Below, piece by piece: positions 59,138 through 64,000 of a DNA stretch of 64,000 nt (positions are counted from its first letter, which is position 1; each line of letters opens with the position of its first letter). The translations under genes were made by a program, and so were the position numbers. The notes beneath the pieces were generated by a model. It was not told where the DNA came from and searched no databases. It saw only the letters and a list, made by a program, of their open reading frames with translations. The DNA comes from JAOTVV01 sp041602035 (GTDB lineage Bacteria > Gemmatimonadota > Gemmatimonadetes > Gemmatimonadales > GWC2-71-9): assembly GCA_041602035.1 (NCBI GenBank), contig JBFIHA010000010.1, positions 28,316-92,315 on the forward strand, read 5' to 3'.

Positions 59138-60384
59138 GCTTCTTTCTTGGCGCGACGCTGCTCGGTGACGATGAGAGGCGCCCGGCGCTCGGAGACACAC
59201 TCCTTGGTGATCACCACTTCCCGGACATCGGACCGACTGGGCAAGTCGAATAGGATGTCCGTCATCACGTCCTCGAGAATCGCTCGGAGGCCGCGCGCCC
59301 CGGTCCCACGCGCAAGTGCCTGCGTGGCCACCGCCCGCAGCGCGTCGGGGTCGAAGGTCAGCCCGACGCCCTCCAGATCGAACATCTTGGTGTACTGCTT
59401 GCTCAGGGCGTTCTTGGGCTCGACCAGGATGCGAACCAGCGCCTCCTCATCGAGCGAATCCAGCGCCACTGTGACCGGTAGCCGGCCCACCAGCTCGGGG
59501 ATGAGCCCGTAGCGCAGCAGATCGTCGGGTTCGACTTCGTAGTAGGGATTCCGCTCGAGTTGTCTCGCCTTCCCTTCCTCCACCTCTTGCTTGCTGAACC
59601 CGATCTGCCGTCGTCCGGTGCGCGCCTCGATGATCTTCTCGAGACCGTCGAACGCGCCACCGCAGATGAACAAGATGTTCTTCGTGTTGATCTGGATGTA
59701 CTCCTGCTGCGGATGCTTGCGCCCACCCTGTGGTGGCACGGAGGCGACAGTGCCTTCGAGGATCTTCAGTAGCGCCTGTTGCACGCCTTCACCCGAGACG
59801 TCACGTGTGATGCTCGGGTTCTCACTCTTGCGGGCGACCTTGTCCAGCTCGTCGATGTAGACGATGCCGTGCTCGCACTCGGCGACGTTGAAGTCCCCGG
59901 CCTGGAGCAAACGCACCAGGATGTTCTCGACGTCCTCGCCGACGTAGCCCGCCTCGGTGAGCGTGGTGGCGTCGGCGATCGTGAACGGGACATCCAGCAT
60001 GCGCGCGAGCGTGTGGGCGAGGAGCGTCTTCCCGACCCCGGTCGGCCCGAGGAGCAGGATGTTCGATTTCTCCAGCTCCACGTCGTCGGCGCGAACCGCT
60101 TGAGAGTTGATCCGCTTGTAGTGGCTGTAGACCGCGACCGACAGCACTTTCTTGGCGCGCTCTTGGCCGATAACGTATTGGTCGAGCACGTCCTTGATTT
60201 CGACGGGTGTGGGAACCTGCGTGACAGATTCGGCAACTTCGCGCTCTTCGTCCTCGGCCAGGATCTCGTTGCAGAGGGCGATGCACTCGTTGCAGATGTA
60301 CACGGACGGACCGGAGATGAACTTCCGGACCGCGTCCTTGGACTTCCCGCAGAACGAGCAACGCAGATGTTTGTCTTGGGCCAT
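59134..60384 (-). CDS. clpX: ATP-dependent Clp protease ATP-binding subunit ClpX
   Basis: 416 residues. The N-terminal zinc domain has CSFC (10-13) and CNEC/C-I-A-L-C. Walker A G-P-T-G-V-G-K-T is near 115, Walker B V-Y-I-D-E-L-D-K near 175 and the pore-loop/sensor R-x-T-G-A-R-G-L-R near 360. It unfolds ssrA-tagged and other substrates for ClpP, whose gene is upstream by 47 bases in the same direction. Confidence 0.97.
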   Translation of the reverse strand: MAQDKHLRCSFCGKSKDAVRKFISGPSVYICNECIALCNEILAEDEEREVAESVTQVPTPVEIKDVLDQYVIGQERAKKVLSVAVYSHYKRINSQAVRADDVELEKSNILLLGPTGVGKTLLAHTLARMLDVPFTIADATTLTEAGYVGEDVENILVRLLQAGDFNVAECEHGIVYIDELDKVARKSENPSITRDVSGEGVQQALLKILEGTVASVPPQGGRKHPQQEYIQINTKNILFICGGAFDGLEKIIEARTGRRQIGFSKQEVEEGKARQLERNPYYEVEPDDLLRYGLIPELVGRLPVTVALDSLDEEALVRILVEPKNALSKQYTKMFDLEGVGLTFDPDALRAVATQALARGTGARGLRAILEDVMTDILFDLPSRSDVREVVITKECVSERRAPLIVTEQRRAKKEA

Positions 60385-60431
60385 CGGTCACCGAGCCGTT
60401 GCGGCTAGTATGGGATTCCCCTGTCTCAGCG

Positions 60432-61046
60432 TCAAGACGATACGACACTCTCCAGTTCGGCCCGACGCTGAATCACCTTGTCGATGATGCCGTAGTCGCG
60501 AGCCTCCTCGGACGACATGAACCGGTCGCGGTCGATGTCGAGTTCGATCTGCTCCTTCGGGCGGTTCGTATGCTGAGCGTAGAGCTGATTGAGCTTGTCC
60601 CGCAGGTACAGGATCTCCTTGGCCTGGATCTCGATGTCCGCCGCGGTTCCTTGGTACCCGCCCGAAGGCTGGTGCATCATGATGCGCGCATGCGGGAGCG
60701 CGGCCCGTTTGCCCGCCGCCCCAGCCGCGAGCAGGAACGACCCGGCCGACGCTGCCATTCCCATGCAGATCGTGTTCACCGGTGCCTGAATGTGCTGCAT
60801 CGTATCGTAGATGGCGAAGGCCGACGAGATGATCCCGCCCGGCGAGTTGATGTAGAGGTAGATGTCGCGCTCGGGGTTGTCGGCTTCCAGGAACAGAAGC
60901 TGCGCAATGATGACGTTGGCCACGTCGTCGTTGATCGGCGACCCGAGAAATACGATGCGGTCCATCAGGAGCCGCGAGAAGATGTCGTAGGTGCGCTCGC
61001 CCCGGCTGGAGCGCTCGATCACGTACGGCGGAAAGATCGTTGGCAT
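60432..61046 (-). CDS. clpP: ATP-dependent Clp protease proteolytic subunit
   Basis: 204 residues. The catalytic serine is in G-M-A-A-S-A-G-S-F-L (about 98), the histidine in M-M-H-Q-P-S-G-G (about 123), and an aspartate follows in D-I-D-R-D-R (about 172). It pairs with ClpX. ATG 61046 is chosen because the conserved P-Y-V-I-E-R-S-S-R-G-E-R follows directly; the open frame continues up inside the trigger factor gene. Confidence 0.97.
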   Translation of the reverse strand: MPTIFPPYVIERSSRGERTYDIFSRLLMDRIVFLGSPINDDVANVIIAQLLFLEADNPERDIYLYINSPGGIISSAFAIYDTMQHIQAPVNTICMGMAASAGSFLLAAGAAGKRAALPHARIMMHQPSGGYQGTAADIEIQAKEILYLRDKLNQLYAQHTNRPKEQIELDIDRDRFMSSEEARDYGIIDKVIQRRAELESVVSS

Positions 61047-61065
61047 CGTCTTCGTCCGAATCCCG

Positions 61066-62325
61066 TTAGGCGTTGGTGACCGTACTCTGCGCGAGCAAGT
61101 AGGCGAACACCTTCTCTTCGGTGATACCCCGCTCGACCTCGCGAAGCTGCTTTGCCTTCTGGAGTGAGGCATAGACCTTCGCTGGCTCCGTGGATCGGCG
61201 ACGGGCCAGTTCCTCGATACGGCGGTCCAGATCCTCCTCAGTTGCCTGGAGCGTCTCCCGCTCCGCCACGGCATCGATGACGAGGTCTCGGAGCACCTGG
61301 CGCTCGGCCAGCGGCCGGAACTCCGCGGCGAACCGCTCGAGTTGGTCGTCCGGAATGCCGTAGCTCTGGGCGTACGCGCTGAGGACCCGCTGGACCAATG
61401 GCGCGGGCGGCTCCAGTCCGTTGGCTCCGATCAGCTCGTCCATCAGCCGGCGGCGCACCTCGGCGTCCGCCTCACGCTCCGCATGGGCCTGGAGATCCTC
61501 CTGAACCGCGGCGCGCAGCGCAGCCACCGATTCGAAATCACCAAGCTCCCGTGCAAACGCATCGTCGAGGTCGGGCAGCTCCCGGCGCTTCACCCCGTGG
61601 AGCGTCACCGAGACGGTGCGCGTCTGCCCCCGCTTTGCCTGGTCGGCGAAGTCATCCGGGTAGCGCACGGTGGCCTCGGCGGTCTCACCGGGCAGCAGGC
61701 GGGCAATCTGCTCCTCGAGATCGGGGATGGCCTGACCTTCCCCGAGGACGACCTGATACTGCCGCGGCTCGCCTACCTTGCCATTCTCGACGGTGGCGAT
61801 ACTGACCGAGGCCATCTGCCCCTTGCTGGGTCGTTCGCCGTCGACGGGCACCCAGGTGGCCTTCTGCGCCCGCAGTTCCTCGATCTGGTCGCCGACGGCC
61901 TCGTCGGTGACGGGAGGCACGGTGCGGGTCACTGTGAAACCACCAATCCGCTGCAGGGCGATCTCTGGCTTGACCTCAACCCGGAACTCGAACGTGAGCG
62001 GCACGCCGTCGTCGAAACGCAGATCCCGCACGGCCGGGTCGGCGATCGGCTTGAGGTTCTCCTGCTCAACGGCCTGCTTCCACCCGTCGCCGATCAGGCT
62101 TTGCAGCATGCGCTCCCGGATCTCCTGGCGATATTGGCGGCGCACCACGCCAATCGGCGCCCGGCCCTTTCGAAAGCCCGGCAGCCGCGCCCGTTTGGCG
62201 TAGAAGGCGGCTGCCGCCTGCTCCGCCGCCCGTACGCGGTCGACCGGGATCTCGACCTTCAGGTTCTTGGCCCCCGGCTCGTCCTTGACGGTCGTGATCT
62301 GGATATCGCTGGTGTCCACGGTCAT
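61066..62325 (-). CDS. tig: Trigger factor
   Basis: 419 residues. The N-terminal ribosome-binding signature G-F-R-K-G-R-A-P is near 53-60. The PPIase-like middle domain (about 155-240) keeps G-E-G-Q-A-I-P-D-L-E, and a long helical C-terminal domain follows. It is a peptidyl-prolyl isomerase/chaperone on nascent chains. ATG 62325 is fixed by homology (the D-I-Q-I-T start). It heads tig-clpP-clpX-engB. Confidence 0.94.
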   Translation of the reverse strand: MTVDTSDIQITTVKDEPGAKNLKVEIPVDRVRAAEQAAAAFYAKRARLPGFRKGRAPIGVVRRQYRQEIRERMLQSLIGDGWKQAVEQENLKPIADPAVRDLRFDDGVPLTFEFRVEVKPEIALQRIGGFTVTRTVPPVTDEAVGDQIEELRAQKATWVPVDGERPSKGQMASVSIATVENGKVGEPRQYQVVLGEGQAIPDLEEQIARLLPGETAEATVRYPDDFADQAKRGQTRTVSVTLHGVKRRELPDLDDAFARELGDFESVAALRAAVQEDLQAHAEREADAEVRRRLMDELIGANGLEPPAPLVQRVLSAYAQSYGIPDDQLERFAAEFRPLAERQVLRDLVIDAVAERETLQATEEDLDRRIEELARRRSTEPAKVYASLQKAKQLREVERGITEEKVFAYLLAQSTVTNA

Positions 62326-62604
62326 CACGTCGAATGGTCTCTGCCCCGAATCCCAACCGAAGCGCCGAAATGTAACCCCGGGCCGCCCACCCGACCCACC
62401 CGGCGGGCCGATCGCCGAATGGGTAGCCCGTATGTGTCTGACCCATCGAAAGTTAGCGGGTTGCCTCCGCCAGGAGGAGGTTCGAGGCTGCCGGGTCACC
62501 TGGGTCACGGTGAGGGCACGACCCGGGGACGGCTCCGGACTATGCTCAGCCCCAGGGAAGGGAGTGGGTCGAGGGGAAACGAGGTTGCCATGGAGGAGAA
62601 CGCG
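62326..62604. other. Divergent intergenic region upstream of tig and the phosphatidyltransferase gene
   Basis: 279 bases. On the tig side TACATT (- strand) could be a -10, without a clear -35. A GC-rich imperfect inverted repeat lies around 62378-62402. On the other side TATGCT near 62541 is a -10-like string. No gene is seen in either strand. Confidence 0.3.
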
Positions 62605-63270
62605 ATGACCGGAACTCGAGAGATGACTTTCCTCCTCGCGGAGCCGGAGCGCCGCGCGCTGCGAGCCCTCGCGGCCCGACTCCCCCAGGCCGTGCGATCC
62701 AATCATCTGACGGCGCTGGGCGTCGTCGGTGCGGTGGGCGCCGGTCTGGGGTATGCGCTGTCATCGGTCTCGGTCGCCTGGCTGTGGCTGGCGAGCGCCA
62801 TGCTGGCGGTGAACTGGTTCGGTGATAGCCTGGACGGGACCCTCGCCCGGGTGCGCAAGGCGGAACGGCCCCGGTATGGGTATTACCTGGATCACGTCGT
62901 GGACGCGGTCAACACGACCGTGGTGGGACTGGGGATCGGGTTCTCGCCCTATGTCCGCCTCGAACTCGCGCTGCTGCTGGTGATTGCGTTCCTGACACTT
63001 GCCATCAACGTGTACCTCGAGACGGCCGTGTTTGGGAAGTTCCGGATCTCCTATGCGCGCCTCGGCCCTACCGAGGCCAGGATCATCCTGATTCTCGGGA
63101 ACACGTTGCTGTTCTTCGCAGCCGGTCACTTCGGGTGGTTGGAGGTTGGGGTGCGGGTCGCGGCGAACGCCGTTGTGGCGTTCCTGTGCATCGGGATGTT
63201 CGCGGTGCTGGTCATTCGGTTCGGCGAGAACCTCCGGCGACTTGCCAAGCTGGAGCCGAGGAAGATTTGA
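62605..63270 (+). CDS. CDP-alcohol phosphatidyltransferase family protein
   Basis: 221 residues from ATG 62605, chosen because GGAGGAG lies 6 bases upstream; ATG 62590 adds five residues. The CDP-alcohol motif is D-S-L-D-G-T-L-A-R followed by G-Y-Y-L-D-H-V-V-D (about 64-90), with all metal aspartates. Six membrane helices. It makes a phospholipid from CDP-diacylglycerol; the alcohol acceptor is not visible. Confidence 0.85.
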   Translation: MTGTREMTFLLAEPERRALRALAARLPQAVRSNHLTALGVVGAVGAGLGYALSSVSVAWLWLASAMLAVNWFGDSLDGTLARVRKAERPRYGYYLDHVVDAVNTTVVGLGIGFSPYVRLELALLLVIAFLTLAINVYLETAVFGKFRISYARLGPTEARIILILGNTLLFFAAGHFGWLEVGVRVAANAVVAFLCIGMFAVLVIRFGENLRRLAKLEPRKI

Positions 63271-63308
63271 GCGGGAAGCGGGCATGACTTGTCGAGGAGC
63301 GAACTAAA

Positions 63309-63887
63309 ATGGTGAAGGTCGTGGCAGTAATTTCGTTGAGCGCGGTGCTGACGGCGTGTGTGGTGTCGATCGAGCCGACGATCCCGGCGTCGGAGAGCGT
63401 CTTCGCGCCGGAGTTGCTCGGAACCTGGGTGGAAGCCGGCGAGAAGGATTCGGCGGTCGTGACACGCGACGGTGAGGGCGGATATCTGATCGACTACGCC
63501 GATCAGGACGGCATGGGACGGTTCACCGGACGGTTGGGCCGCCTGGGTGACCACCTGCTGTTGGAGGTGCGTCCAGTGTTGGCCGACAGGGGCGCGAGCG
63601 AAGCGTACGAAGCCCTGCTGCTGCCGGGCCACCTGCTCTTTGGGGTGGTACTCGAAGGTCCTGAGATGCGCCTGACGCCGCTCGATATCGACGCCGTGCG
63701 TGAGGCGCTCCGTGGCGACCATCTGCGGACTCCCCATCTCTCGTTTTCGGGGAACCACATCGAAGACCGCGAGCAACTGGTTCTCACGGGCACAAGCGCC
63801 GAGCTGAGGACGTGGCTCCCGCGCGTGTTGGAGCGCTCGGATGTGTGGGGTGAGCCCGGGGTCTGGCGGAGGGTCGCCCCCAACTAG
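63309..63887 (+). CDS. Hypothetical lipoprotein
   Basis: 192 residues. V-L-T-A-C (Cys17) is a clear lipobox after a basic, hydrophobic start. The mature part has L-L-G-T-W-V near 42 (a lipocalin-like G-x-W opening), beta-rich strands and W-G-E-P-G-V-W near the end. No family named. AGGAGC precedes the ATG by about 9 bases. Confidence 0.72.
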   Translation: MVKVVAVISLSAVLTACVVSIEPTIPASESVFAPELLGTWVEAGEKDSAVVTRDGEGGYLIDYADQDGMGRFTGRLGRLGDHLLLEVRPVLADRGASEAYEALLLPGHLLFGVVLEGPEMRLTPLDIDAVREALRGDHLRTPHLSFSGNHIEDREQLVLTGTSAELRTWLPRVLERSDVWGEPGVWRRVAPN

Positions 63888-63975
63888 CTCTGCGGGCGGG
63901 CATCCGCCCGGTTCCAACCGCTCGCGGAGGTCAGCGACGATGCGCGAGGCGGCACGTCGCCGCGAGACTCGTGTA

Positions 63976-64000
63976 TGCGGCCGGAGGGACTCGAACCCCC
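63976..64000 (-). tRNA. tRNA 3' end (gene runs off window), possibly tRNA-Leu
   Basis: On the - strand the T-arm reads GGGGG-TTCGAGT-CCCTC, followed by acceptor strand CGGCCGC and discriminator A at 63976. CCA is not encoded. The 5' part lies beyond the window. A73 and a G-C-G-G start on the paired strand fit leucine tRNAs, but the anticodon is not visible. Confidence 0.75.

Noticed and set aside
1..64000. Mobile elements, prophage or CRISPR arrays
   Set aside because: No transposase, integrase or phage-type genes, no terminal repeats, and no regularly spaced direct repeats were seen.

Overview
The window is a dense, high-GC stretch of bacterial chromosome with about 63 protein genes. It has very little intergenic space and no insertion sequences, prophage genes, CRISPR arrays or rRNA. 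The end of one tRNA gene runs off the right edge. The organism looks like a Gram-negative, menaquinone-using aerobe or facultative aerobe: there are several outer-membrane barrel proteins, lipoproteins with clear lipoboxes, menG, and an ETF:menaquinone oxidoreductase-like membrane protein. Gene content, the many exported proteins ending their signal in A-Q, and the promoter style suggest Gemmatimonadota. That is an inference and has not been tested by phylogeny.

Left part (1-12.9 kb, all + strand). An operon carries the end of an MFS transporter, a small protein ending in Cys-Cys, an ArsA-type ATPase and a CstA peptide transporter. Next comes a block centred on acyl-CoA and central carbon metabolism: SDR, crotonase, NAD-isocitrate dehydrogenase and glutaryl-CoA dehydrogenase, mixed with a phosphodiesterase and a SprT-like protein. 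A small group follows with a GlsB-like membrane protein, a PQQ-type sugar dehydrogenase and an MFS carrier. 12.9-21.9 kb holds ligA-polX (DNA repair), a CDGSH protein, corA, and etfBA facing a membrane Fe-S oxidoreductase. The last three probably pass electrons from acyl-CoA dehydrogenases, such as the glutaryl-CoA dehydrogenase at 9 kb, to menaquinone.

Middle part. 22-27.6 kb (- strand) is a molybdenum/tungsten cluster: moeA, mobA, a tungstate-type permease and its ATPase, with queD and two outer-membrane barrel genes mixed in but no substrate-binding protein. 27.6-35.5 kb has an SH3 protein, guaB with a hairpin leader, an amino-acid:sodium symporter, a DHH phosphoesterase, an Mrp Fe-S carrier and a SAM hydrolase-type protein. 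35.5-38.7 kb is a tightly overlapped four-gene ECF sigma operon for envelope functions. menG and a phosphoesterase follow.

Right part. 40-47.8 kb (- strand) holds a cation antiporter, a shortened UvrC-like nuclease, an unusual multi-zinc-ribbon metallopeptidase, mutM, purD, an M48 peptidase and a cystathionine-lyase-family enzyme. glmM-dtd-maf (+) and an FHA-GAF adenylate cyclase (-) come next, then an outer-membrane protein and a PilB/GspE ATPase fused to a response-regulator receiver. The right end has the tig-clpP-clpX-engB protein-quality cluster (- strand), a CDP-alcohol phosphatidyltransferase, a lipoprotein and the tRNA fragment.

Two features recur. Several genes have good sigma-70-type promoters whose -10 box lies only 7-9 bases before the start codon, which predicts leaderless mRNAs. 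Three genes (the lipoprotein at 51.9 kb, pilB and engB) have no ATG, GTG or TTG where homology and context put the start.
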